NCBI RefSeq assembly: GCF_900099805.1
Contig: NZ_FNDR01000011.1
Coordinates: 62,001 to 126,000 of the forward strand
Direction of reading: 5' to 3'
Source of the DNA: Variovorax sp. OV700
Lineage (GTDB): Bacteria; Pseudomonadota; Gammaproteobacteria; Burkholderiales; Burkholderiaceae_C
Length of the DNA stretch: 64,000 nt
Part shown: positions 48,881 through 57,614 of the stretch, one piece after another
How positions within the stretch are numbered: the stretch's first letter is position 1
Layout of the letters: each line of letters begins with the position of its first letter
Position numbers and translations under genes: made by a program
The notes under the pieces: generated by a model
The model's input: the letters and a program-made list of their open reading frames with translations, nothing else
What the model was told of the DNA's origin: nothing
Database searches by the model: none

Positions 48881-50512
48881 ATGAGCAACGACAACACATT
48901 CGACTACATCGTCATCGGTGGCGGCACGGCAGGCGCTTTGATGTGCAACCGGTTGACCCGCAAATCGCAACAGCGCACGCTGCTGATCGAGGCCGGCCGC
49001 AAGGACGACTACCACTGGATCCACATTCCGGTGGGCTACCTGTATTGCATCGGCAATCCGCGCACCGATTGGCTCTACAGCACCGAGCCCGACGCGGGGC
49101 TCAACGGGCGCACGCTGCGCTACCCGCGCGGCAAGACGCTGGGCGGCTGCTCCAGCATCAACGGCATGATCTACATGCGCGGCCAGTCGCGCGACTACGA
49201 CCAGTGGGCGCAGCTCACGGGCGACGACGCCTGGCGCTGGGAAAACGTGCTGCCCGATTTCAAGAAGCACGAGGACTACTACCTTGGCGCCGACGAGGTG
49301 CACGGTGCCGGCGGCGAATGGCGTGTGGAGAAGCAGCGGCTGCGCTGGGACATCCTCGACGCCTTTGCCGAAGCCGCCGTGGAGGCCGGCGTGCCGCACA
49401 GCACCGACTTCAACCGCGGCAGCAACGAAGGCGTCGGCTACTTCCAGGTCAACCAGAAGAACGGCTGGCGCTGGAACACGGCCAAGGCCTTCTTGCGGCC
49501 GGTCTGCTATGGCCGGCCCAACTTCGAGATGTGGGTCAACGCGCACGTCACCAAGCTGATCGTCGAGACCCAGCCCGACGGCAGCCGGCGCTGCACCGGC
49601 GTGCAGGTGTGGGACGGCCACGAGATGGTGACCGCGCACGCCACGCGCGAGGTAGTGCTCTGCGCCGGCAGCATCGGCTCGCCGCAGATCCTGCAGCTTT
49701 CGGGCATCGGCCCGGCCGAGCTGCTGCGGCAGCACGGCATCGATGTGGTGCTCGACGCGCCCGGCGTCGGCGCCAACTTGCAGGACCATCTGCAGATTCG
49801 CGCGGTCTACAAGATCAATGGCGCGCCCACGCTCAACGTGCTGGCTTCGTCGATGTACGGCAAGGCGAAGATCGGGCTCGAATACCTGATGAAGCGCAGC
49901 GGGCCGATGAGCATGGCGCCGTCCCAGCTCGGCGCCTTCACGCGCAGTTCACCCGATCATGAGTGGCCCAACCTCGAATACCACGTGCAGCCGCTGTCGC
50001 TCGATGCCTTCGGCGAGCCGCTGCACAGCTTTCCGGCCTTTACCGCGAGCGTGTGCAACTTGAATCCCACGAGCCGCGGCACCGTGCGCATCAAGAGCCC
50101 CCGCTTCCAGGATGCGCCCGCCATCGCGCCCAACTACCTGAGCACCGACGAAGACCGGAAGGTGGCGGCCGATTCGCTGCGCGTGACGCGCCGCATTGCG
50201 TCGCAGCCCGCACTCGCCAAGTACAAGCCCGAGGAATGGAAGCCCGGCGTGCAGTACCAGAGCGATGAGGACCTGGCGCGCCTGGCCGGCGACATCGCGA
50301 CCACCATCTTCCACCCGGTCGGCACCACCCGGATGGGCGCCGATGGCGACCCGATGGCGGTGCTCGATTCGAAGCTGCGCGTGCGCGGTGTGCAGGGCCT
50401 GCGGGTGGTCGACGCGGGTGCCATGCCTACGATCACGAGCGGCAACACGAACAGCCCGACGTTGATGATGGCCGAGAAGGCTGCGGGGTGGATTTTGGAA
50501 GAGAACCGCTGA
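48881..50512 (+). CDS. GMC-family FAD oxidoreductase (choline dehydrogenase-like)
   Basis: The 543-residue flavoprotein has the FAD motif DYIVIGGGTAGALMCNRL at the N-terminus, the GMC signature PRGKTLGGCSSINGMIYMRG near residues 83-102, and the C-terminal active-site His in FHPVGTTRMG followed by VVDAGAMPTITSGNTNSPT. The family oxidises alcohols such as choline, glucose or polyethylene glycol. No betaine aldehyde dehydrogenase is adjacent, so the substrate is unknown. It is probably controlled by the divergent LysR protein. Confidence 0.9.
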   Translation: MSNDNTFDYIVIGGGTAGALMCNRLTRKSQQRTLLIEAGRKDDYHWIHIPVGYLYCIGNPRTDWLYSTEPDAGLNGRTLRYPRGKTLGGCSSINGMIYMRGQSRDYDQWAQLTGDDAWRWENVLPDFKKHEDYYLGADEVHGAGGEWRVEKQRLRWDILDAFAEAAVEAGVPHSTDFNRGSNEGVGYFQVNQKNGWRWNTAKAFLRPVCYGRPNFEMWVNAHVTKLIVETQPDGSRRCTGVQVWDGHEMVTAHATREVVLCAGSIGSPQILQLSGIGPAELLRQHGIDVVLDAPGVGANLQDHLQIRAVYKINGAPTLNVLASSMYGKAKIGLEYLMKRSGPMSMAPSQLGAFTRSSPDHEWPNLEYHVQPLSLDAFGEPLHSFPAFTASVCNLNPTSRGTVRIKSPRFQDAPAIAPNYLSTDEDRKVAADSLRVTRRIASQPALAKYKPEEWKPGVQYQSDEDLARLAGDIATTIFHPVGTTRMGADGDPMAVLDSKLRVRGVQGLRVVDAGAMPTITSGNTNSPTLMMAEKAAGWILEENR

Positions 50513-50561
50513 GGCGCTTGTTTGTAGGAGCTGTGTATTCGAGGCGCTGTTGTTCAGGGCG

Positions 50562-50656
50562 CGTGCACAGGCCACCGGGTACTCCCCTCCGCGAATGTCC
50601 CCCGGCTTCGCCTCCTCCTTTATTTCGCTGCGGGGAGTACCCGGCGCCCTGTGCAC
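50562..50656. repeat. palindromic element, unit 1
   Basis: The arms GTGCACAGGCCACCGGGTAC (extending to 50586) and its near-perfect inverse (50632-50656) enclose a 45-nt insert that holds TCCGCGAATGTCCCCCGG and TTTATTTCGCTGCG. The insert recurs inverted in unit 2. The 312-nt gap 50513-50824 after the GMC gene consists almost wholly of these two units, and no gene is seen in it. Confidence 0.7.
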
Positions 50657-50703
50657 ACCAGGCGCTGCTCTTGTTCCGCTCGATCAACCACCGCTCTGAA
50701 CAA

Positions 50704-50800
50704 CGGTCCCGCTGGCGGGGTGCCTTGCGCAGCGAAATAAAGGGGGAGGCCGCAGGCCGGAGGACATTCGCGGAGAAAGGTACCCCGTCGGCGGGAGCGC
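50704..50800. repeat. palindromic element, unit 2 (inverted relative to unit 1)
   Basis: GCAGCGAAATAAA (50729-50741) through GGACATTCGCGGA (50762-50774) is the inverse of the unit 1 insert. Flanks GGTCCCGCTGGCGGGGTGCC (near 50705-50724) and GGTACCCCGTCGGCGGGAGC (near 50779-50798) pair imperfectly. Two head-to-head copies could fold as separate hairpins or one large cruciform between convergent genes. Confidence 0.65.
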
Positions 50801-50824
50801 GCCCCGAATGCCTCCCGGTTCAAG

Positions 50825-51898
50825 TCACTTCTCAATAGTCTTGTTCCAGCGCGCATTCCACGCAGGACGATTGGCGTTGATGCTGTCCCAGTCAATGGTG
50901 ACCGCAGTCTTCATCCACTTGTTGATGTCGGCCACCTGCTGCACACCGTCACCAACGGCAGGCGCCTTGGGGTTGGTCGGAATCTGCGCGCCGTACTGCA
51001 ATACATTGGCCTGAGCCAGCGGGCTTAACAAGAACTCGGCAAGCTTTTGCGACAGCTCGGGCTCGCTGTTGTTCGCGATCACGCACTGGCCCACCATCAA
51101 AACTACCGCGCCTTCCTTCGGCGGCGCGTATTCCACCGGAATGCCCTTGGTCTTCAGCGCGGCCACGGCGGTGGGCGTCAGCGGAAAGATCGCAGCCTCG
51201 CCGGTCTGCACCATTTCCGACAGCTTGGCCGAACTGGGGATGTACTCGAGCACGTTCGGGCCGATGCTGGTGGGCCAGGCCTTGAAGCCAGGCTCCACGT
51301 TCTTGTCATTGCCGCCCTGGATGCGGTTGAACATCAGGAAGCCGTGCAGCCCGAAGGACGATGAAGACATCGACTGGAACACCACCTTGCCCTTGTACTT
51401 GGGGTCGGCCAGGTCCATCCAAGACGTGGGCGCGGCCCAGCCTTTTTCCTTGAACATCTTGGCGTTGTAGGCCAGGCCCGTCATGCCCAGGCTCACGCCG
51501 CTGGCCATGTCGTCCTTGAAGCGCGCGGCCGGGTAGATTTCTGCGAGCGAGGGGTTGGGCCGCTGCTTCTGGCACAGGCCCATGCCGATGGCGCGCACCA
51601 TGATGCCGTCGTCCAGAAACATCACGTGCATCTGCGGTCGGTCCTTGTTGGCCTGGGCCTTGGCGAGGATGTCGGACGAGGTGCCCGGCACCACCACCAC
51701 CTTGGCGCCGTACAGCTTCTCGAAGGCTGGGAACACGTACTGCGTGTACGCCTTCTCCATGGTGCCGCCGTTCATGCCGATGTAGAGCGTCTTGGTTTGA
51801 GCGCTGGCAGCGCCGCCGGCCGCGAGCGCGGCCACCGCCGCCGCACCGAGCACGGTCCGGCGAAGAGAGAAGAAAGAAGTCTTCTGGAAACGGGACAT
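50825..51898 (-). CDS. ABC importer substrate-binding protein (PotD/spermidine-putrescine type)
   Basis: The 357-residue periplasmic binding protein has an export signal (RRTVLGAAAVAALAAGGAASA) and mature start KTLYIGMNGGTMEKAY. It belongs to extracellular binding protein family 1, which binds polyamines, iron, opines or amino-acid derivatives. It is the last gene of a seven-gene operon that also encodes an ATPase, two permeases and a three-subunit oxidase. The likely substrate is therefore something the oxidase acts on. Confidence 0.88.
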   Translation of the reverse strand: MSRFQKTSFFSLRRTVLGAAAVAALAAGGAASAQTKTLYIGMNGGTMEKAYTQYVFPAFEKLYGAKVVVVPGTSSDILAKAQANKDRPQMHVMFLDDGIMVRAIGMGLCQKQRPNPSLAEIYPAARFKDDMASGVSLGMTGLAYNAKMFKEKGWAAPTSWMDLADPKYKGKVVFQSMSSSSFGLHGFLMFNRIQGGNDKNVEPGFKAWPTSIGPNVLEYIPSSAKLSEMVQTGEAAIFPLTPTAVAALKTKGIPVEYAPPKEGAVVLMVGQCVIANNSEPELSQKLAEFLLSPLAQANVLQYGAQIPTNPKAPAVGDGVQQVADINKWMKTAVTIDWDSINANRPAWNARWNKTIEK

Positions 51899-51910
51899 GG
51901 TGTTTTCCTT

Positions 51911-53056
51911 TCAGGGTGGGGTGGGGGTGGTTGGTTCTTCTGCGAAGAAGCGTTCGATCGAGAAGGCCTCGATCGGCGTGCTGCTGCGGCCGTCGCGCAC
52001 GAGTTCGGCCAGCACTTCGCCGGCCGCGGGGCCGATCTGGAAGCCCGCGCCCGAGAAGCCGAAGCCATGGAACAGTCCGGGCGTGGTGCGGCTGGGCCCG
52101 AGCACTGGCTGGCGGTCGGGCAGATAGCCTTCGGTGCCGCTCCAGGTGCGGATGAAGTGCGCGTGGCGCAGCGCGGGCAGCAGCTCGATGGCCTGTGCCG
52201 CGAGCGTGGCGATGGCGTCGCTGCCGGCACGGGCGCGGTCGGCATCGACCGCGATGCCCGCGCCGCCGCCGAGCACGAGGTTGCCGCGCGCCACCTGCCG
52301 GCCGTAGATGCCGCCGCCCTCCACGCCGAGGCTCCAGTCCATGAAATGCGGCATCGGCTCGGTCACCACCATCACGGGGTTGCCCGAGCGCAGCGGCACG
52401 GTTTCGCCGAATCGGGTCGCGATCGGGCCGGACCAGGCGCCCGCGCAGTTGAGCAGCACGGGCGCGTGCACTTCGAGCGCATTGCCCGAGCGCAGCATGA
52501 ACATCGCGCCGTCGTGCGCCACTTCGTCGACCGCGTGGCGCTCGAAGACTTGCGCGCCCGCGCGCTGCGCCGCGAGCGCGAAGGCCGGCGACACCAGCCG
52601 CGGATTGGCCTGCCCGTCTTCCACGCACAGCGAGCCGCCGACGGCGCGCGCACCGAGCCAGGGGCAGTGCTCGCGCAGGCGGGTATCGGAGATCAACTCG
52701 AGCCCGAGGTCGAAGTCCAGGCTTTGGGAGCGGTAGCGTTCGAGCGAGGCCATGTCCGACTCGCTGCGCGCGATCTTGAAGTGGCCAGAGCGCAGGTATT
52801 CGCCATCGGTGCCGATCAGCGAAGGCAGGCGGCCCCAGATCCGATGCGCGCGTTGCGCGAGTGGCAACTGGCTCAGCGGGCGCCCCTGGCGCCGCACGCC
52901 GCCGAAGTTCACGCCGCTGGAGCGCGAGCCGCAGAGGTCGCGCTCCAGCAGCGCCACGCCGATGCCCATCTGCCGCAGCGCGAGCGCGGCCGAAGAGCCG
53001 ACGATGCCGCCGCCGACAATGGCCACGTCGGTGCGCAGTGTCTTGATCGAACTCAT
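51911..53056 (-). CDS. FAD-dependent amine/amino acid oxidase subunit (DadA/OoxB/HcnC-like)
   Basis: The 381-residue DAO-family flavoprotein has the N-terminal FAD motif DVAIVGGGIVGSSAALAL, the substrate-side GVEGGGIYGRQVARGN and the C-terminal GLFHGFGFSGAGFQIGPAAG. In three-subunit enzymes such as octopine/nopaline oxidase, D-hydroxyproline dehydrogenase and HCN synthase, this subunit oxidises a C-N bond. It starts inside the stop of the next-upstream subunit gene (ATGA, 53053-53056) and is followed by the binding protein gene after 12 nt. Confidence 0.85.
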   Translation of the reverse strand: MSSIKTLRTDVAIVGGGIVGSSAALALRQMGIGVALLERDLCGSRSSGVNFGGVRRQGRPLSQLPLAQRAHRIWGRLPSLIGTDGEYLRSGHFKIARSESDMASLERYRSQSLDFDLGLELISDTRLREHCPWLGARAVGGSLCVEDGQANPRLVSPAFALAAQRAGAQVFERHAVDEVAHDGAMFMLRSGNALEVHAPVLLNCAGAWSGPIATRFGETVPLRSGNPVMVVTEPMPHFMDWSLGVEGGGIYGRQVARGNLVLGGGAGIAVDADRARAGSDAIATLAAQAIELLPALRHAHFIRTWSGTEGYLPDRQPVLGPSRTTPGLFHGFGFSGAGFQIGPAAGEVLAELVRDGRSSTPIEAFSIERFFAEEPTTPTPP

Positions 53057-54468
53057 GCGCCAGCGCCTTCAGCGGGCTCGCGCACGGCAAGCTGGATTGG
53101 AATCGGCTTGATCGGCGCCTGACCGCGCAGCCGTCCCACCTGCTGCAATGGCAGCCCCGTGGCGTGCGCCAGGATCTCGGCCGCGGCGACGCCGCACATG
53201 CGGCCCTGGCAGCGGCCCATGCCCACGCGCGACAAGGCCTTGAGGCGGTTCATTTCGTCGGTGCCGTTCTCGGCAACGCTCTGGCGCAACGTGCCGGCCG
53301 TGATGTTCTCGCATCGGCAGACCACCAGTTCGTCGGGCGCTTGCGCGGCCCAGTCGGAGGGCACCGGAAAGGCGCGCTCCAGCCCCTCGCGAAATGCGCC
53401 GAGCTTGTGAAGCTTGCGTTCGAGCGTTTCGGCGCGCGCGGGGTCGACGGCCACGCCATGGTCAACCAGCAGCGCGAGCGCGGCGCGTTCGCCGGCCCAT
53501 TCGGCTGCATCGGCACCCATGATGCCGGCGCCATCGCCCGCGAGGTACACGCCCCCTACGCTGGAGCGGCCGGCTGCATCGCGCACCGGCAGATGGGCGC
53601 GGTGCAGCGGCGCAAATTCGAAGCGGCAGCCGAGCAGATCGGCCAGCTGGGTTTCGGAGCGCAGCGCATAGCCGACGCCGACGGCATCGCAGGCCAGCGT
53701 GCGCTCTTCGCGGCCGTCGTGCCATGCCACGCCGGCCACGCGGCTTTCGGTGGCGTCACCGAGCACGCGCAACGGCCGCACGCCTCTGTGCAGCGCCACG
53801 CCGTGCGCGCGCAGCCAGGCCACGTAATACACGCCTTTTGCGAATACCGCGGGTTGCCGCAGCATCGCGGGCGTGGCGGCCAACTGGTCGGCGAGCCGTG
53901 CCGTGTCGAGCACCGCGGCCACCTTCGCTCCGGCCTTTGCGTACTGATAGGCCACCAGGTAGAGCAACGGACCGGTGCCCATGAACACCACGCGCTGCCC
54001 GATGGCGCAGCCCTGGAACTTGAGTGCGACTTGCGCGCCGCCCAGCGTGTAGACGCCGGGCAATGTCCAGCCGGGCACCGGCAGCACGCGGTCGGTGGCG
54101 CCGGTGGCAACGATCAGCTGGCCAAACGGCACGCTGGACGTGCTGCGCGTCGGGCCGTGCAGCACGTCCAGCCGGCCGCCGTGCGCGTTCCACACCAGGC
54201 TGTCGGGGCGGTAGTCGATGTGTTCGCGCAGTGCGTCGAAGGCAGCATGCACCGCGTCGGCACGGCCGGCCTCGAACCCATAGAGCGCCTGCGCGCTGCG
54301 CTGGGCCAGGCTCGCGGGCGGCCGCCGATAGATTTGCCCACCGGCGCGCGAAGCCTCGTCGACCACCGTTGGCCGCACACCGTGGGCCACCAGCGCCTCT
54401 GCGGCGCGCACACCCGCCGGCCCCGCGCCGACGATCACCGGCTGCAATGCGGAAGAGGAAGTCGTCAT
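53053..54468 (-). CDS. FAD/NAD(P)-binding oxidase subunit with BFD-like [2Fe-2S] domain (OoxA/HcnB-like)
   Basis: The 471-residue protein has a pyridine nucleotide-disulfide-type FAD fold (VIVGAGPAGVRAAEAL at the N-terminus, VFMGTGPLLYLVAYQ mid-way). The C-terminal bacterioferritin-associated-ferredoxin-like domain carries VCRCENIT and GRCQGRMCG cysteines. It is the electron-transfer subunit of the three-part oxidase. The start at 54468 (MTTSSSALQ) overlaps the 2Fe-2S gene stop. A longer frame to 54561 is a shadow of that gene. Confidence 0.87.
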   Translation of the reverse strand: MTTSSSALQPVIVGAGPAGVRAAEALVAHGVRPTVVDEASRAGGQIYRRPPASLAQRSAQALYGFEAGRADAVHAAFDALREHIDYRPDSLVWNAHGGRLDVLHGPTRSTSSVPFGQLIVATGATDRVLPVPGWTLPGVYTLGGAQVALKFQGCAIGQRVVFMGTGPLLYLVAYQYAKAGAKVAAVLDTARLADQLAATPAMLRQPAVFAKGVYYVAWLRAHGVALHRGVRPLRVLGDATESRVAGVAWHDGREERTLACDAVGVGYALRSETQLADLLGCRFEFAPLHRAHLPVRDAAGRSSVGGVYLAGDGAGIMGADAAEWAGERAALALLVDHGVAVDPARAETLERKLHKLGAFREGLERAFPVPSDWAAQAPDELVVCRCENITAGTLRQSVAENGTDEMNRLKALSRVGMGRCQGRMCGVAAAEILAHATGLPLQQVGRLRGQAPIKPIPIQLAVREPAEGAGA

Positions 54469-54773
54469 GCGCCGCTCCCTCCCGTGACCAGCGCCATGCC
54501 CGGCGCAATGAAGGTGGAGCAGGCGCGCAGGCGTTCGCCTTGCTCGGTGGCGATCCAGCAATCCTGGCAGGCGCCCATCATGCAGAAGCCCGCGCGCGGC
54601 GCGCCGCTGAATTCGTTGCGCCGCAACTGGGCGGCCTGCGTGAGCACGGCCGTGAGCACCGTGTCGCCGGCGAGCGCGGAGGCGGGTTCGCCGTCGAGCG
54701 TGAAGGGCACCGCGGCGCGGCCGGTCTCGGCCACGCGGTGCAGCAGCGGTTGATGAAGGGTTGGCAGGCTCAT
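54465..54773 (-). CDS. small [2Fe-2S] oxidase subunit (HcnA/OoxC-like)
   Basis: This 102-residue ferredoxin-like protein has a cluster motif C-x5-C-x2-C...C (GFCMMGACQDCW ... RACST). It is the gamma subunit of the flavin oxidase encoded by the next two genes and starts immediately after the permease gene stop. The order small, large, DAO subunit is the same as in hcnABC, but the importer context favours an opine, imino acid or N-alkyl amino acid as substrate. Confidence 0.87.
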   Translation of the reverse strand: MSLPTLHQPLLHRVAETGRAAVPFTLDGEPASALAGDTVLTAVLTQAAQLRRNEFSGAPRAGFCMMGACQDCWIATEQGERLRACSTFIAPGMALVTGGSGA

Positions 54774-55568
54774 CTATCGACGCCCCACGAGCACGCGGTC
54801 CAGTCCGTAGACGCGGTCGAGCACCACCATGGCGATGGCGGTCACCGCCACCATCAGCGCCGACACCGCCGCCATCAGCGGATCGATCGACTCGGTGGCA
54901 TACATGTACATGCGAACCGGCAGCGTCACCGTGCTGGGCGAGGTGACGAAGATCGACATCGTCACTTCGTCGAAGCTGTTGATGAAGGCCAGCAGCCAGC
55001 CGCCCGTGACGCCCGGCAGGATCATCGGCAGCGTGATGCGCCGGAACATCGTGGCCTGGCTCGCGCCCAGCGAGAGCGCGGCCTGCTCAGCGCTACGGTC
55101 GAAGCCCACGAGCGCGGCCACCACCAGGCGCAGCGTGTAGGGCGTGACGATCAGCGCGTGCGCCATCACCAGCCAGCCGAAGCTGCCCGTGCCGCCCACC
55201 AGCGCAAAGAGGCGCAGCAGCGCCACCCCCAGCACCAGGTGCGGGATGATCAGCGGCGAGAGAAACAGGCCGTTGAGAAAATCGCGCCCCGGAAACGCGT
55301 AGCGCGTGATCGCCATGCCGGCGGGTACTGCGATCAGCGTGGCGATGGTGGCCGAGGCGAGCGCGAGCCACAGGCTGTTCCAGAACGACTGCACGAAGTC
55401 CGGGTGCGCGAACACCGCATGGAACCAGCGCAGCGAGAAGTGCGTGGTCGGGATGGTCAATGTGTTCTCGGGCGTGAACGCGACGATGCACACCACCACG
55501 AGCGGCGCCAGCATGAAGGTGATGACGAGCGCGTTGAACGCGAGGGCGAGGGGGCCGTTCTTGCTCAT
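54774..55568 (-). CDS. ABC importer permease (PotC type)
   Basis: The 264-residue protein has six membrane segments and the coupling loop near AALSLGASQATMFRRITLPM. It starts 4 nt after the previous permease gene and ends immediately next to the 2Fe-2S gene. It is the second permease of the polyamine/opine-type importer. Confidence 0.9.
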   Translation of the reverse strand: MSKNGPLALAFNALVITFMLAPLVVVCIVAFTPENTLTIPTTHFSLRWFHAVFAHPDFVQSFWNSLWLALASATIATLIAVPAGMAITRYAFPGRDFLNGLFLSPLIIPHLVLGVALLRLFALVGGTGSFGWLVMAHALIVTPYTLRLVVAALVGFDRSAEQAALSLGASQATMFRRITLPMILPGVTGGWLLAFINSFDEVTMSIFVTSPSTVTLPVRMYMYATESIDPLMAAVSALMVAVTAIAMVVLDRVYGLDRVLVGRR

Positions 55569-55572
55569 CGGA

Positions 55573-56433
55573 TCACCCCAATGCCTTTTTGTAGCGGCCT
55601 TCGACGAGGCGGTTGTAGCTCAGCATCACGACGAGGTTGGCTGCCAGCAGAACCAGCGCAACGGCTGCGCCGAGGGGCCAGTTGAGTTCGTGCAGGTATT
55701 CGTCGTAGACGACGGTGGCAACCATCTTCAACCGCCGCCCGCCGAGCAAGCCCGGGATCGCGAAAGAACTCGCGGCCAGGCCGAACACGATCAGGCTGCC
55801 CGAGAGAATGCCCGGCATCACCTGCGGCAGCACGATGCGCCTGAGTGTGGTGAAGGGCGAGGCCCTGAGCGACAGCGCCGCGTTCTCCACGCCCGCGTCG
55901 AGCTTCTGCAACGAGGTCCAGACCGGAATCACCATGAAGGGCAGCATCACGTGGACCAGCGCGACGATCACGGCAATCTCGGTGTAGAGCATCTTCACCG
56001 GCCCGATGCCCACCAGCCGCAGCAGGCCGTTCACCGCGCCTTCGGGCCCGAGCAGCATGCTCCAGCCGAAGGCACGCACCACCACCGAAACGAGCAGCGG
56101 CGCCAGCACCACCAAGAGCAGCACCGAGCGCCACGGGTTGCGCATGCGGCTCAGCACATAGGCCTCGGGCGCGCCGATCAGCACGCAGATCAGGGTGACG
56201 AGGCCCGAGATCCAGAAGGTGCGCCAGAAGATGCCGTGGTAGTACGAGTCGGTGAACACGTGCGCGTAGTGCTCGAGCGTGAACTCGCCGGCCTTGGGGC
56301 CGGTGGCCGGGTCGTAGACGTTGAACGACAGCACGGCGGTGAGCGCGAGCGGCACGAGCAGCAGGGCCGCGAACAGCAGCAGCGCCGGGCCCGAGAGCCA
56401 CCACGGCGTGGCCGCCTTGGTCGAACCGCTCAT
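55573..56433 (-). CDS. ABC importer permease (PotB type)
   Basis: The 286-residue protein has six membrane segments and a coupling loop near ENAALSLRASPFTTLRRIVL. Its ATG overlaps the ATPase stop by ATGA (56430-56433). It pairs with the PotC-type permease. Confidence 0.9.
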   Translation of the reverse strand: MSGSTKAATPWWLSGPALLLFAALLLVPLALTAVLSFNVYDPATGPKAGEFTLEHYAHVFTDSYYHGIFWRTFWISGLVTLICVLIGAPEAYVLSRMRNPWRSVLLLVVLAPLLVSVVVRAFGWSMLLGPEGAVNGLLRLVGIGPVKMLYTEIAVIVALVHVMLPFMVIPVWTSLQKLDAGVENAALSLRASPFTTLRRIVLPQVMPGILSGSLIVFGLAASSFAIPGLLGGRRLKMVATVVYDEYLHELNWPLGAAVALVLLAANLVVMLSYNRLVEGRYKKALG

Positions 56434-57500
56434 GCCGCCACCGCCTCGTCGGCCGGCAGCAGGCGCGTGCAGTGCGCGGGCCAGTCGATGCCGGCGTTGC
56501 TGCCTTCATCGAGCGCGTCGCGGCCGTCGTTGGGGCTCAGCACGGTCATGTCGCCGGCGTGCGTGCTCAGGCGGTAGAGCCACTGGCTGCCGAGGAAGAA
56601 GCGTTCCTGCACCGTGCCGTCGAGGCGGCCGCGACCGGCCTCCACCAGCTGCAGCTTTTCGGGCCGCACGCTCATCAGCACCGCCGCGCCCGAGGCATAG
56701 CCGGTGTCGTCGACCTCCACCGTCAGCGAACCGATCTCGACATGGCAGCTGCGCGCACCGCAAGCCGAGACGCGCGCGTCCAGCAAATTGGCCTTGCCCA
56801 CGAAGGTGGAGATGAAGCGCGTGCTCGGATGCTCGTAAACGCGATGCGGATGGTCGATCTGCGTGGCGCAGCCGCCTTCCATCACCACCACGCGGTCGCT
56901 GATAGACATGGCCTCGCTCTGGTCGTGCGTGACCATCACGGTGGTGGTGCCGACCTTGCGCTGAATCTGGCGCAACTCGAACTGCATCTCTTCGCGCAGC
57001 TTGGCGTCGAGGTTGGACAGCGGCTCGTCCAGCAGCAGCACCGGCGGCTCGATCACCAGCGCGCGGGCCAGCGCCACGCGCTGGCGCTGCCCGCCCGAGA
57101 GTTCGCGCGGGTAGCGCGTGGCGTGCGCTTCGAGGTGAACCAGCGCCAGCGCCTGCTTCACGCGCTCGGTGCGTTCGGACTTCGGCATCTTGCGCATCTC
57201 CAGGCCGAAGCTCACGTTGTCGGCCACCGTCATGTGCGGAAAGAGGGCGTAGGTCTGGAACACGATGCCCAGGCCGCGCGTGTTGGCCTTGGCATGCGTG
57301 ATGTCCTTGCCCGCCAGCTCGATGCGCCCGCTGGAGACCGCCTCGAAGCCCGCGATCATCTGCAGCGTCGTGGTCTTGCCGCAGCCCGAAGGGCCGAGCA
57401 GCGAGACGAACTCGCCCTTTTCCACCGTGAGGTTCATGGCCGACACGGCGCGCGTGGCGCCATAGAACTTGGTCACGTCGGTGAGCCGTAGGAATGACAT
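56430..57500 (-). CDS. ABC importer ATPase (PotA type)
   Basis: The 356-residue protein has Walker A GPSGCGKTT, signature LSGGQRQRVALARAL, Walker B PPVLLLDEPLSNLD and switch His in MVTHDQSEA. The C-terminal TOBE domain is typical of polyamine and iron ATPases. It is the first gene of the seven-gene operon. Its 5' leader carries a perfect 10-bp hairpin (57527-57555), and twin inverted repeats upstream match an IclR site. Confidence 0.93.
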   Translation of the reverse strand: MSFLRLTDVTKFYGATRAVSAMNLTVEKGEFVSLLGPSGCGKTTTLQMIAGFEAVSSGRIELAGKDITHAKANTRGLGIVFQTYALFPHMTVADNVSFGLEMRKMPKSERTERVKQALALVHLEAHATRYPRELSGGQRQRVALARALVIEPPVLLLDEPLSNLDAKLREEMQFELRQIQRKVGTTTVMVTHDQSEAMSISDRVVVMEGGCATQIDHPHRVYEHPSTRFISTFVGKANLLDARVSACGARSCHVEIGSLTVEVDDTGYASGAAVLMSVRPEKLQLVEAGRGRLDGTVQERFFLGSQWLYRLSTHAGDMTVLSPNDGRDALDEGSNAGIDWPAHCTRLLPADEAVAA

Positions 57501-57526
57501 GGAAGGGCCTTTCTGCGCGGTCGTGG

Positions 57527-57555
57527 ATGGCGTGCAGCACCTTGGTGCACGCCAT
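57527..57555 (-). promoter_or_regulatory. 5' leader hairpin of the importer-oxidase operon
   Basis: ATGGCGTGCA (57527-57536), a 9-nt spacer and TGCACGCCAT (57546-57555) form a perfect 10-bp stem, 26 nt before the ATPase start codon. It lies between the start codon and the likely operators, hence probably in the transcript leader. It could control translation or mRNA stability, or be a protein-binding site. Confidence 0.45.
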
Positions 57556-57614
57556 GGACAAAGAGAGAACTTTCAATTCACTCTATTGCAACGATCACGC
57601 CAGTTCGCCTCGGG

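Noticed and set aside
50513..50824. Small genes in the gap after the GMC oxidoreductase
   Set aside because: The open frames there run through the palindromic units in both directions and have no ribosome site or recognisable product.
50825..54773. Hydrogen cyanide synthase hcnABC
   Set aside because: Subunit order and families agree with hcnABC, but the genes are embedded in a polyamine/opine-type ABC importer operon under an IclR regulator, which fits opine or imino acid oxidation better. Not excluded by sequence alone.
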